Part shown: one piece after another, positions 17,026-25,029 of the stretch
Position numbering within the stretch: the stretch's first letter is position 1
How the letters are laid out: the number at the start of each line of letters is the position of its first letter
DNA from: Actinoplanes sp. TBRC 11911
GTDB lineage: Bacteria; Actinomycetota; Actinomycetes; Mycobacteriales; Micromonosporaceae
NCBI RefSeq assembly: GCF_012933445.1
Contig: NZ_JABBNC010000031.1
Location: 1 to 64,000, forward strand
Direction: 5' to 3'
DNA: 64,000 bases
The notes under the pieces: generated by a model
The model's database searches: none
What the model was told of the DNA's origin: nothing
What the model saw: only the letters and a program-made list of their open reading frames with translations
Position numbers and translations under genes: made by a program

Positions 17026-18737
17026 GGCAGCTCCGCCCGGATCCGGGTGCCGTGCGCGGACGCGCTCCACACCCGCAGCGTGCCGCCGAGCGCCTCCACC
17101 CGGTCGGCCAGCCCGCGCAGGCCCGAGCCGTTCGCGGTGTCCGCCCCGCCGACGCCGTCGTCGCGCACCTCCACGACGAGGTGGTCGCCGCGGCGCTCGA
17201 TCACGACCGTCACGGTGGTGGCCGCGGCGTGGCGGTCGATGTTGGTGAGGCTTTCGCAGACCACGTAGTACGCGGCGACCTCCACCGCCTCGGCCGGACG
17301 CTCCGGGAGGCGCACGTCGAGGCGTACCGGGACGCTCGCCTGCCCGGCCACCGACTCGAGCGCGACCGCGAGGCCGTGCCCGGTCAGCACCGCGGGATAG
17401 AGGCCGTGCGCGATGTCGCGCAGCTCGGCCAGCGACGCGGCGACCTCGCGCTTGGCCTCGGTCACCGCCGTGCGCGCCTCCGCGTCGGCCTTGAGGCGCT
17501 CCTCGAGGATGCCGAGGCGCAGGGACAGGCCGACCAGACGCTGCTGGGCGCCGTCGTGCAGGTCGCGTTCCAGGCGGCGGCGTTCCTGGCGGCCCGCCTC
17601 CAGCACCCGTGCCCGCGAGCCCCGCACCTCGGCCAGGCTGGCCCGCAGCTCGGCGCGCAGGCGACCGTTGTCGAGCACCATCTCGGTGGCGGCGACGACC
17701 GCGTCCAGCAGTTCCGGCTCGTCGGCCAGCGAAGGGTGGTGGACGATCGCGGCGATCGGCTCGCCGTCACGACGGATCACGCGCTTGACCGCCGGTGCCT
17801 CGGCCGGGCGGCCCTCCTGGTCGACCCACCGTTCGTATCGGGGCAGCCAGTAGAGCAGCGACACGGACGGGTCACGCAGGGCGCGGGCCAGCGCGGGTTG
17901 CAGGTCGCCGTCGGCATCGCGCAGGTCCACGACGAGGTCGCCGACGCCGGTGCGGGCCAGCCGCGCGTCCAGCAGCCCGATCAGGAAGGCGACCGGGGCC
18001 AGGCCGAGGATCGCGATCGTCACCCGCTGCACGATCGGGAAGCCGGGACCGGCGAAGACGCCCATCACGAGCAGCACCGCGAGCGAGACGAGGCCCAGCG
18101 AGAACGAATCGACCAGGTTTCTGGTGGCTCGTCGGTGCGCGGCGCCGCGGCGTACGGCAAGGAAAGCGACGCCGGCCAGCAGCAGCGTCGCGAGGGTGAG
18201 CAGCTCGACGGCGTGGACGATGCCGGCCGCGTCCGGGGCGTCGACGACGGCGAGCAGATCGTCCGGGCCGAACGCGCCGAGCAGCATCGCGGTCACCTGC
18301 AGGCCGATCGACACCGCGTAGGCGGCGCCGACCAGCAAACGGGTCGCGCGGTTCGGCAGGCGGCCGGTCGGGAAGGCGAGGAAGACGTGCAGGAACAGGG
18401 CCACCACGAGCAGGTCGAACGCCTGGCCGACGGTGAACGCGACCGGATTGGTGGACCACGCCAGGTTCGACAGGCCGGCGCCGAAACCCACGGCGATCAG
18501 CAGCGGACCGAACCGGCTGTCCGGGCGGCGGTGCCAGGCCACCAGGCCGCTGACGATGTACGTGGTCATGAGCCAGACGAAGAGCACCGCGGAATCGACG
18601 TGATCCGTCGCCGCGCCGAGCACGACCGACATCGCCACGGCGGCGAGACCACCCAGGCCGATGAGCACCGTGCGGCCGGCCGTCGCGCTGCGGCCTAACG
18701 CGAGGGCGTCAATGCAGGTCACGATAGCCGGATCCAC
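17016..18737 (-). CDS. Membrane histidine kinase, HisKA_3 type
   Basis: A 573-residue sensor kinase. The N-terminal 270 residues hold about eight transmembrane segments with no large external domain, so it may sense a membrane or intracellular signal. A GAF-like linker (about 275-365) precedes the dimerisation helix with the phosphorylated His394 in LHDGAQQRLVGLSLRLG. The HATPase domain follows (CESLTNIDRHA, VVEVRDDGVGG, GSGLRGLADRVEALGG). GTG 18737 is the first gene of the nine-gene minus-strand run. The presumed output is the partner regulator at 16378-17025. Confidence 0.92.
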   Translation of the reverse strand: MDPAIVTCIDALALGRSATAGRTVLIGLGGLAAVAMSVVLGAATDHVDSAVLFVWLMTTYIVSGLVAWHRRPDSRFGPLLIAVGFGAGLSNLAWSTNPVAFTVGQAFDLLVVALFLHVFLAFPTGRLPNRATRLLVGAAYAVSIGLQVTAMLLGAFGPDDLLAVVDAPDAAGIVHAVELLTLATLLLAGVAFLAVRRGAAHRRATRNLVDSFSLGLVSLAVLLVMGVFAGPGFPIVQRVTIAILGLAPVAFLIGLLDARLARTGVGDLVVDLRDADGDLQPALARALRDPSVSLLYWLPRYERWVDQEGRPAEAPAVKRVIRRDGEPIAAIVHHPSLADEPELLDAVVAATEMVLDNGRLRAELRASLAEVRGSRARVLEAGRQERRRLERDLHDGAQQRLVGLSLRLGILEERLKADAEARTAVTEAKREVAASLAELRDIAHGLYPAVLTGHGLAVALESVAGQASVPVRLDVRLPERPAEAVEVAAYYVVCESLTNIDRHAAATTVTVVIERRGDHLVVEVRDDGVGGADTANGSGLRGLADRVEALGGTLRVWSASAHGTRIRAELPCG

Positions 18738-18809
18738 CAGAAACCCGTACCCCCGGACGGCCAGTGGGCCCGGTGTTGCGGCGGTGGTCGCGCTGCGAGC
18801 GTCTATCCC

Positions 18810-19646
18810 ATGCTTACTTTCGTACGGCGTTGGCCGCTTCCCACATTCTTCGTGCTCACCTTTGTCATCGGCTGGCTGCCGTGGCCGTTCTACGCCGCGG
18901 GGATACTGCCCGGCACCAATTTCCTGCCGATCGCGCCGCTGGCCTCCGCGCTGATCGTGCTGCCGATCTCCGTTGGCCGGGCCGGGCTGCGCGATCTGGG
19001 CGCCCGGATGATCCGGTGGCGGGTGCCCTGGTACTGCTATCTGGCGGCGGTCGGGTTACCGCTCGCGGTGATCTTCGGGACCGCGTGGGCGAACGCCGGG
19101 CTGGGCGGGACGTCGTGGTCGCTGTCCACGATGGCCTGGGGGTCGGTGGCCGTCGCGTTCGCGGTGCGCTGGATCAACCCGCTGGACGGGCCGCTCGGCG
19201 AGGAGCCCGGGTGGCGCGGCTACGCCTACCCGCGGTTCATGATTGCGCCGCTGCCGGCGGCCCTCGTGCTCGGCGTGATCGTCGCGGTCTGGCATCTTCC
19301 GCTGGTCTTCTCGGGCGAAGGGAACCCGGTCGGCTGGGTCGGGCTGCCCACCACCTTCGTGATCACGATCGTCTACTGCTGGCTGTTCCGCCGGTCGCGG
19401 GGCAGTGTGCTGCTGACGATGCTGTTCCACGTCACGCAAGGGGCGGTCACTCCCGCTACGTTCGGGTATTCGGACATTTCGGATTCTTCGGATGTGGACC
19501 GGATGTTGTGGCTCGGGTTCGGTGCCTGGATCGTCGTGGCGCTCGCCGTGGTGCTTCTGGATCGGGCGGTGTGGCGTACGGAAGACGTGGTTCCTGACTC
19601 TTCGCCGGTTTTGACCACGGCGGTCGTGCAGAAGTCTCTGACCTGA
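18810..19646 (+). CDS. CPBP-family intramembrane metalloprotease
   Basis: A 278-residue polytopic membrane protein with about eight hydrophobic segments. The Abi/CPBP motifs are present: the glutamate pair and arginine in EEPGWRGYAYPRF (EExxxR, residues about 131-143) and the downstream His of VWHLPLVFSGEGNP. Members process prenylated or membrane proteins, or act in bacteriocin immunity; no target can be inferred. Its ATG lies 72 nt from the divergent kinase gene. The C-terminal 30 residues are hydrophilic. Confidence 0.88.
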   Translation: MLTFVRRWPLPTFFVLTFVIGWLPWPFYAAGILPGTNFLPIAPLASALIVLPISVGRAGLRDLGARMIRWRVPWYCYLAAVGLPLAVIFGTAWANAGLGGTSWSLSTMAWGSVAVAFAVRWINPLDGPLGEEPGWRGYAYPRFMIAPLPAALVLGVIVAVWHLPLVFSGEGNPVGWVGLPTTFVITIVYCWLFRRSRGSVLLTMLFHVTQGAVTPATFGYSDISDSSDVDRMLWLGFGAWIVVALAVVLLDRAVWRTEDVVPDSSPVLTTAVVQKSLT

Positions 19647-19663
19647 GTCAGAGAAATCGGGGT

Positions 19664-19669
19664 TAGCAT
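19664..19669 (+). promoter_or_regulatory. -10 box for leaderless MarR-GNAT mRNA
   Basis: TAGCAT ends 6 nt before ATG 19676 and no Shine-Dalgarno intervenes. A near-palindrome GACCTGAGTCAGAGA just upstream (about 19640-19655) could be an operator, but this is weak. Confidence 0.5.
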
Positions 19670-19675
19670 CCTTCA

Positions 19676-20554
19676 ATGGACCAGGTCGAGAGGGTGCGCG
19701 AGTTCAACCGGTACTACACGGCGCGCCTCGGTGTGCTGAGCGACCACTACCTCGGGGGTCGGCGGCCGCTCAGCGAGGCGCGGGTGCTGTTCGAGATCGG
19801 ATCCGGTGCCGACGTCCGGGATCTGCGCGGGCGGCTCGGGCTCGACTCGGGTTACCTGAGCCGGCTGTTGCGGACGCTGACGCGGCAGGGGCTGGTGGAG
19901 GTGCGGCCGCATCCGTCGGACGGGCGGGTGCGGACCGTTGTCCTGACGTCCTCGGGTGCGCGGGAGCGGGCGGATCTGGACGCGCGGGCCCGGTCGAGTG
20001 TGTCTTCGCTGCTGGGGGCGCTTTCGTCAGGCGAGCGGGAGCGGTTGATCGAGGCGCAGGATGTGATCCGCCGGTTGCTGCGGCTGGGGGCGGTGACGAT
20101 CTCTTCGGTGCCGGACGACGATCCGGCGGCGCGGGCGTGCCTGCAGCAGTACGCGGAGGAGTTGGCTTCTCGGTTCCCGTCCGGGTACGACCCCTCCGTT
20201 GGGCTGGTGCCGCCCGGGTCGTTGGACGGGACGTTCCTGCTGGCCCGTGAGGGTTCGGCGGCGGTGGGGTGCGTCTGCTGGGAGCGGATGCCGGCGCCCG
20301 GGGTGGCGGAGATTCGTCATTTGTGGGTCGGGGCTTCGGCGCGGGGGCTGGGGTTGGGGCGGCGGTTGCTGGCGGAGCTCGAGGCGGACGCGGTTGCGCA
20401 CGGGATTTCGCGGCTGCGGTTGGGGACGCACAGCAGCTTGACCGAGGCGATCTCGTTGTATCGGCACAGCGGGTACGAGGAGATTCCGCCGTACGGCGAG
20501 GTGGTCTACAACGAGCTCAACTTCGAGAAGGTGCTGGCTGTGGGCGTGCGGTAG
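19676..20554 (+). CDS. MarR-type regulator fused to a GNAT acetyltransferase
   Basis: A 292-residue two-domain protein. Residues 1-145 are a MarR-like winged helix, with RGRLGLDSGYLSRLLRTLTR as recognition helix and VEVRPHPSDGRVRTVVLT as the wing. Residues about 150-290 are a GNAT domain with IRHLWVGASARGLGLGRRLL (acetyl-CoA loop) and LYRHSGYEEIPPY. Such bifunctional proteins are known in actinobacteria; the target of the acetyltransferase is unknown. It probably regulates itself. Downstream is the long repeat-bearing spacer before the mutasome operon. Confidence 0.9.
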   Translation: MDQVERVREFNRYYTARLGVLSDHYLGGRRPLSEARVLFEIGSGADVRDLRGRLGLDSGYLSRLLRTLTRQGLVEVRPHPSDGRVRTVVLTSSGARERADLDARARSSVSSLLGALSSGERERLIEAQDVIRRLLRLGAVTISSVPDDDPAARACLQQYAEELASRFPSGYDPSVGLVPPGSLDGTFLLAREGSAAVGCVCWERMPAPGVAEIRHLWVGASARGLGLGRRLLAELEADAVAHGISRLRLGTHSSLTEAISLYRHSGYEEIPPYGEVVYNELNFEKVLAVGVR

Positions 20555-20640
20555 TTCGGTTTCGCCGTTTGGGGGCGTCGGCACAGATGGATTTTGTCGC
20601 TTTTATCATCATTTAATGTCTGCGATCTGGTGGCCGCGGC

Positions 20641-20810
20641 CGGATTTTCGAGACCTTGGAGAGTTACGGCTCGTATGTGGGCGTAACTCTCCAAGGTCTG
20701 GAAATCGGGCAGGAATCGGTGGCCGCAAATTGGACAATACGGGACTAAACGACTGTCCTGTTCGGACTATCGTCCGCGATGCAGACATTTTCGTCCGGAT
20801 AGTGGGACCG
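20641..20810. repeat. Dispersed palindromic element, copy 2
   Basis: The core is a perfect 16-bp inverted repeat, AGACCTTGGAGAGTTA (20651-20666) and TAACTCTCCAAGGTCT (20684-20699), with a 17-nt loop CGGCTCGTATGTGGGCG. About 110 bp of tail is shared with copy 3, including CTGTCCTGTTCGGACTATCG and AGTGGGACC (20801-20809). A second, smaller inverted repeat ACTATC (20766-20771) / GATAGT (20798-20803) lies in the tail. No coding sequence is visible from 20555 to 21056. Confidence 0.88.
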
Positions 20811-20831
20811 CTGCCTGCGGGTGCCGGTCGG

Positions 20832-20938
20832 GGGCTCTCCGGCCGCGGGGTCTCCGGCCGCGGGGTCTCCGGCCGCGGGCTCTCCGTCCGCGGGCTCTCC
20901 GTCCGCGGGGTCTCCGGCCGCGGGGTCTCCGGCCGCGG
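20832..20938. repeat. 15-bp minisatellite, seven units
   Basis: Seven units of a 15-bp repeat (core GGTCTCCGGCCGCGG) run head to tail, with TCTCCG at 20836, 20851, 20866, 20881, 20896, 20911 and 20926. It begins only about 20 bp after palindromic element copy 2. Confidence 0.9.
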
Positions 20939-21056
20939 TGTGACGGGCTGCCGCTGCGGTTGTTTTGGGGGATTTGGGCGGTGCGGCGTGGTTGTCGGGG
21001 TGCTCGATTGGTGGATGGCGGACACGAGAGGCCGGGGCGCCGCCGAGGTTGCTTTT

Positions 21057-21116
21057 TTGTCGTACCCCAGTGCTAGTCTCTTCCATAGTTAGAACGGATG
21101 TTCGAAGAGTTCGAAC
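21057..21116 (+). promoter_or_regulatory. DNA-damage promoter: PafBC-type motif plus LexA box
   Basis: TTGTCG (21057-21062), then 11 nt, then TAGTCT (21074-21079) matches the RecA-NDp layout TTGTCR-NNN-N8-TANNNT that PafBC activates in mycobacteria, although the GTG after TTGTCR is TAC here. GAACGGATGTTC (21092-21103) is a standard actinobacterial LexA box (GAAC-N4-GTTC) over the expected transcription start. An overlapping palindrome GTTCGAA-GAG-TTCGAAC spans 21100-21116. The downstream genes form the mutasome operon, which fits damage control. Confidence 0.75.
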
Positions 21117-21160
21117 GACCGTGCTAACTGCGGGAGCCGTGTTTCGCGGCATGGCCTCCG

Positions 21161-21185
21161 GTGCGGCACCCGCGAAGTGCCGCAC
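21161..21185 (+). promoter_or_regulatory. Leader hairpin 1 of the mutasome operon
   Basis: A 9-bp perfect stem GTGCGGCAC (21161-21169) / GTGCCGCAC (21177-21185) with a 7-nt loop lies in the presumed 5' untranslated region. No U-tract follows. Confidence 0.5.
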
Positions 21186-21289
21186 GTAAGGCTCCGGGCA
21201 TTCGCGGGTCCGGCGCCTTCAGACAAGGCAGGACCGTCGTCCGCTGCCCCCGACCCCCGGGTGGCGGGCGGCGGGCCCGCCGGCGAGGT

Positions 21290-21329
21290 CCGGCCGGGTG
21301 TGGTGTGGGGAAGCTTCACACCCGGCCGG
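21290..21329 (+). promoter_or_regulatory. Leader hairpin 2 of the mutasome operon
   Basis: A 13-bp perfect stem CCGGCCGGGTGTG (21290-21302) / CACACCCGGCCGG (21317-21329) with a 14-nt loop lies about 90 nt before the first gene. It is strong enough to act as a terminator or pause site, though no U-tract follows. Confidence 0.6.
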
Positions 21330-21417
21330 CTCCCTTGACGGACTGCTGCGCCTTCCTCCGCAGCGGATCGGTTCGACCCGGCACGTCGGATGCGAAACAC
21401 GCGAGGAGAGACGACTC

Positions 21418-21891
21418 ATGCAGGTCCCCGGCTTGGCGCATGCGCCGACTGCGGCCGCGCTGGCGGACGCGCCCACGGTCCCGGCGCACATGCTGCCGCA
21501 CCGCACACCAGCTCAGCTGCTGACGATCGCCCGGCAAGGGCTGGTCGAGGCGGCGAATACCCGGCCGGACGGCCTGCGCTACGCGGCGGCACACCTGGCG
21601 GCCCTGCGCGCGGCCGCCGCGGTGCTCGCGGCGCGTGCCCGCCCGGCCGCACCGACCCGGCGCAGCCGCGTGACCAGTGTGTGGTCGCTGCTCGTGCTGG
21701 TGTCGCCGGAATTCAACGACTGGGCCACCTATTTCGCGCTCGGTGCCGGCAAACGTGCCGCCGCCGAGGCCGGCATTCCACGAGTGGTGAGCACCCGTGA
21801 GGCGGACGACCTTTTGCGGGCGGCCGAGCAGTTCGTGACCGTGGTCGAGGCGGCGCTGGGTCTGAGCTACCAACCACACCTGGCTGCCTGA
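21418..21891 (+). CDS. SAV_6107-type HEPN domain protein
   Basis: A 157-residue, mostly helical protein that matches the SAV_6107-family HEPN pattern as I remember it: TPAQLLTIARQGLVEAANT, RYAAAHLAALRAAAAVLAAR and VSPEFNDWATYFALGAGKRA. HEPN domains often bind or cut RNA; whether this one is active is unknown. ATG 21418 follows a strong GAGGAG site. It is the first gene after the damage-type promoter and lies 83 nt before imuA', so it is probably SOS-induced with the mutasome. Confidence 0.75.
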   Translation: MQVPGLAHAPTAAALADAPTVPAHMLPHRTPAQLLTIARQGLVEAANTRPDGLRYAAAHLAALRAAAAVLAARARPAAPTRRSRVTSVWSLLVLVSPEFNDWATYFALGAGKRAAAEAGIPRVVSTREADDLLRAAEQFVTVVEAALGLSYQPHLAA

Positions 21892-21974
21892 CCGTCGGCA
21901 TTGTTTTACCGCTTACGTGACGCCGGTATACGGCGATTTGGGCCGTGGTGGAGTGACAGAGCGGGGCAACAACT

Positions 21975-23219
21975 ATGGCCGGACGCATGACAAACAGTGC
22001 GGCCGCCCTGGCTGAACTGGTTCGGGCGGCGGGCGACACGGACGAACCCGGGGTGCACCGGGTGCTTCCGGTGGCGCCGGAACTGAGTGGGCTGCTGCCC
22101 AGCCGAGGGCTGCGGCGGGGGAGCACGGTCGCGGTGGCCACCGGGCGGGAGGCGCCGGCCAGCGGCGGGACGTCTCTGCTGCTGGCGCTGCTGGCCGAGG
22201 CTTCGCGGTCGGGGTCCTGGTGCGCGGTGGTCGGGGTGCCCTCGCTGGGTGCCCTCGCCGCGGCGGAGAGCGGGATCGCCCTGGACCGGCTGGCGCTCGT
22301 GCCGAATCCGGGGCCGGAGTGGCCTACCGTCGTGGCCGCGCTGATCGACGGGGTGGACCTCGTGGTCACGGCCGTGCCGGGGCCCATCTCGGCGTCCATC
22401 ACCAGCCGGCTCGTGGCCCGGGCCCGGCAGCGCGGCAGCGTGCTGGTGCCGTTCGGCCGGTGGGACGGCGCCGACGTCACCCTGCGCGTCGTCGACGGCC
22501 ACTGGGAGGGGCTGGGCGCCGGCCACGGGCGGCTGCGGCGGCGTGAGGTGACCGTTCTGGCGCGCGGGCGGGGTGCGGCGGCCCGCCCCAAAGAGCTCAC
22601 CATGTGGCTGCCGGGCGTGACGGTCCGGCAGATCCCGCCGCCGGCCCCCACCGCCGCCGGCCCGGGCTCGCCGGCCCGGCCGACGACCACCGGCGAGAAG
22701 CCGCGGCCGGTCGCCGGCGAGAGGCCGCTGGAGGCGCCGGCCTGGCCTGGTTCGATCCCGGAACCCACGCCGGCGATTCCCGATGCCGATCCCGCGGCCT
22801 CTCCGCGGCCCCTCCGCGTCGTCTCGGCCACCGGCACTGGCTCGCGGGCGTTGAGCTCGGTGCCCTCGCCCGCTGGTTCGGGGCTGGCCCTGGCGGGTGG
22901 GGGCGCGCGGCGGAAAGGGCGTCGGCGCAAGGGAAAAGCCGAGCCGGGACGTGCCGGATCGGCGACCTCACTGCTGGAAGGTCTGCCGAGCAATGCGATC
23001 GGAACTGGCGGTAAGAGTCCGGTGGTGAGGGCGGGCCAGGACAGCTTGGCCGGGGGCGGCGAGGACGGTTCGGCGGGCGGCTTGGCGGGCGGCGAGGACG
23101 GCTTGGCGGGCGGCGAGGACGGTTCGGCGGGCGGCGAGGACGGTTCGGCGGGCGGCGAGGACGGTTCGGCGGGCGGCGAGGGCGGCTTGGCCGGGGGTAG
23201 CCCGGCGGTGGGGGGCTAG
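21975..23219 (+). CDS. imuA': ImuA' mutasome component (RecA-like)
   Basis: A 414-residue RecA/SulA-related protein. Residues about 20-215 hold a degenerate RecA core (LPSRGLRRGSTVAVATGRE, then TSLLLALLAEASRSGSWCAV). The normal Walker A GKS/T is not kept, as expected for ImuA'. In mycobacteria ImuA' joins ImuB and DnaE2 for damage-induced mutagenesis. The C-terminal 200 residues are low complexity, ending in Gly/Glu/Asp repeats (GGEDGSA) from tandem DNA repeats. ATG 21975 lacks a strong ribosome binding site; ATG 21987 is an alternative. imuB begins 2 nt after the stop. Confidence 0.85.
   Translation: MAGRMTNSAAALAELVRAAGDTDEPGVHRVLPVAPELSGLLPSRGLRRGSTVAVATGREAPASGGTSLLLALLAEASRSGSWCAVVGVPSLGALAAAESGIALDRLALVPNPGPEWPTVVAALIDGVDLVVTAVPGPISASITSRLVARARQRGSVLVPFGRWDGADVTLRVVDGHWEGLGAGHGRLRRREVTVLARGRGAAARPKELTMWLPGVTVRQIPPPAPTAAGPGSPARPTTTGEKPRPVAGERPLEAPAWPGSIPEPTPAIPDADPAASPRPLRVVSATGTGSRALSSVPSPAGSGLALAGGGARRKGRRRKGKAEPGRAGSATSLLEGLPSNAIGTGGKSPVVRAGQDSLAGGGEDGSAGGLAGGEDGLAGGEDGSAGGEDGSAGGEDGSAGGEGGLAGGSPAVGG
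23040..23210. repeat. In-frame GEDG repeats at the imuA' 3' end
   Basis: Repeats of GGCGAGGACGGTTCGGCGG, mostly 21 bp long, encode repeated GEDGSAG and GEDGLAG heptads at the ImuA' C-terminus. The unit length keeps the frame. The tail is acidic and glycine-rich, unlike the preceding basic segment, and probably varies in length between strains. Confidence 0.85.
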
Positions 23220-23221
23220 CC

Positions 23222-25021
23222 GTGGCTGCTGGTGTGCGGACTCTCCTGCTCTGGTGCCCGGACTGGGCGGTCACCGCGGCGGAGATTGTCGACGGGGTGC
23301 CGGGGGCGGAGGCGGTTGTCGTGTTGCGCGGCAATCGGGTGGTTGCCTGTTCGGAGGCGGCGCGGCGGGAAGGCGTACGGAAAGGGCTGCGGCGCCGGGA
23401 AGCGCAGAGCCGGTGCCCGCAGCTGATCGTGGTGGAGGACGACCCGGCTCGGGACGCGCGGGCCTTCGAGCCGGTGGTGGCCGCGGTGGAAGAGGTCGCG
23501 GTCGGGGTCGAGGTCATCCGGCCGGGGGAGTGCGCGCTCGCGGCGAAAGGGCCGGCGCGGTATTTCGGTGGGGAGGAGGCCGCGGCGGAACGGATCGTGG
23601 AGCACGTCGCCGAGGCCTGTGCGGTGGAAAGTCAGGTGGGGGTCGCCGACGGGGTGTTCGCGGCGGGGCTGGCGGCTCGGGACGGGCTGCTGATTCCGCC
23701 GGGGGAGACCGGCGCGTTTCTCGGTGGCATTCCGATCGAGGTGATCGAGCGGCCCGAGCTGGTCGATCTGCTGAAGCGGCTGGGAATCAAGACGCTGGGG
23801 GAGTTCGCGCGGCTGCCACCGGGGGACGTGCTGACGCGGTTCGGGTTTGACGGGGCGCTCGCGCACCGGCTCGCGGCGGGGCGCGATCATCGGCCGCTCG
23901 CGGTGCGTAAGCCGCCGCCGGACCTCGATGTCGCCGAGACCTATGACGAGCCGCTCGAGCGGGTGGACGTGGCGGCGTTCGCGGGGCGGGTGCTCGCCGA
24001 GAAACTGCACGAAAGGCTTGCGGCGTACGGGCTGGCCTGCACCCGTCTCGGCATCGAAGCGGTCACCGCGGACGGGCAGGAACTGCACCGGGTCTGGCGG
24101 CACGACGGCACACTGACCGCGGCGGCCATCGCGGAGCGGGTGCGCTGGCAGATGGACGGGTGGCTGACCGGGGCGCGCCGCGGGGCGGAGGCCCGGCCCA
24201 CCGCGGGGCTGGTGCGGTTGCGGCTGGTCCCGGACGGCGTGATCGTCCATCTCGGACTCCAGCCGGGCCTCTGGGGGGATGCGGGAGCCGAACGGGAGCG
24301 CGCCCATCGGGCCTTCAGCCGGGTGCAGGGCCTGCTCGGCCCGGAGGCGGTGGTCACACCGGTGCTGGGCGGTGGGCGTTCGGCCGACGACCAGGTGCGG
24401 CTGGTGCCGTGGGGGGACGAACGCGAGCCCTGGGCGCCGGCGGCGGTACACGACGAGCCGGTGCCCGACGTGGCGGTGACGGCGCTTTTGTCCCGGGCGA
24501 GCGAGCCGATTCGGCTGGTGGAGAGGAGGCATGAGCAGGCTTCGCGGGTGGGGGCGGGCGACGAACGTACGGGGGACGGGTCTGTGGTTTGGCTGCCGGT
24601 GCCCGAGGCAGCGCCGGACGACGAAGAAGTAGTGACGGTCGTCGCGGTGCGGCCGGGGAAGCGGCGGCGAGCGAGTAAGCCGCCGCCCGCCCTGCCGCCC
24701 TGGCCCGGACGGCTGCCCAAGCCCGCGCCCGCCGTCGTGCCCGTCGAACCGCTGCCCGCCGTGGTGCTCGACGCCGACGGGACGCCGGTGGGGGTCAGCG
24801 CGCGCCTCGAACTGACCGGTGACCCGGCGGCGCTGGTGGTGGAACGGGCGCAGCCGATCGAGATTCGCGGGTGGGCCGGGCCGTGGCCGGTGGACGAGCG
24901 CTGGTGGGCGCCGGACGAGGCGCGGCGGCGGGCCCGGTTCCAGGTTGCCCTGGTGGACGGGCGGGCGTTGTTGCTGGCCTTGGCCGGCGGGCACTGGGTC
25001 GTGGAGGCGATTTATGACTGA
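23222..25021 (+). CDS. imuB: ImuB, catalytically inactive Y-family polymerase homologue
   Basis: A 599-residue Y-family protein. The N-terminus (TLLLWCPDWAVTAAEI) lacks the metal-binding Asp of active Y-family enzymes (compare HVDMDAFFA in the polymerase at 30878). This marks it as ImuB, the adaptor that links DnaE2 to the sliding clamp. The thumb region is recognisable (LKRLGIKTLGEFARLPPGD). The C-terminal third includes a basic, proline-rich stretch (about 475-510). GTG 23222 starts 2 nt after imuA'. dnaE2 follows after 8 nt, which gives a tight three-gene mutasome. Confidence 0.9.
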   Translation: MAAGVRTLLLWCPDWAVTAAEIVDGVPGAEAVVVLRGNRVVACSEAARREGVRKGLRRREAQSRCPQLIVVEDDPARDARAFEPVVAAVEEVAVGVEVIRPGECALAAKGPARYFGGEEAAAERIVEHVAEACAVESQVGVADGVFAAGLAARDGLLIPPGETGAFLGGIPIEVIERPELVDLLKRLGIKTLGEFARLPPGDVLTRFGFDGALAHRLAAGRDHRPLAVRKPPPDLDVAETYDEPLERVDVAAFAGRVLAEKLHERLAAYGLACTRLGIEAVTADGQELHRVWRHDGTLTAAAIAERVRWQMDGWLTGARRGAEARPTAGLVRLRLVPDGVIVHLGLQPGLWGDAGAERERAHRAFSRVQGLLGPEAVVTPVLGGGRSADDQVRLVPWGDEREPWAPAAVHDEPVPDVAVTALLSRASEPIRLVERRHEQASRVGAGDERTGDGSVVWLPVPEAAPDDEEVVTVVAVRPGKRRRASKPPPALPPWPGRLPKPAPAVVPVEPLPAVVLDADGTPVGVSARLELTGDPAALVVERAQPIEIRGWAGPWPVDERWWAPDEARRRARFQVALVDGRALLLALAGGHWVVEAIYD

Positions 25022-25029
25022 GGTGTGCG

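Noticed and set aside
17052..18698. A 548-codon plus-strand frame opposite the histidine kinase
   Set aside because: It is a shadow of a kinase with complete H, N and G boxes and has no domain of its own.
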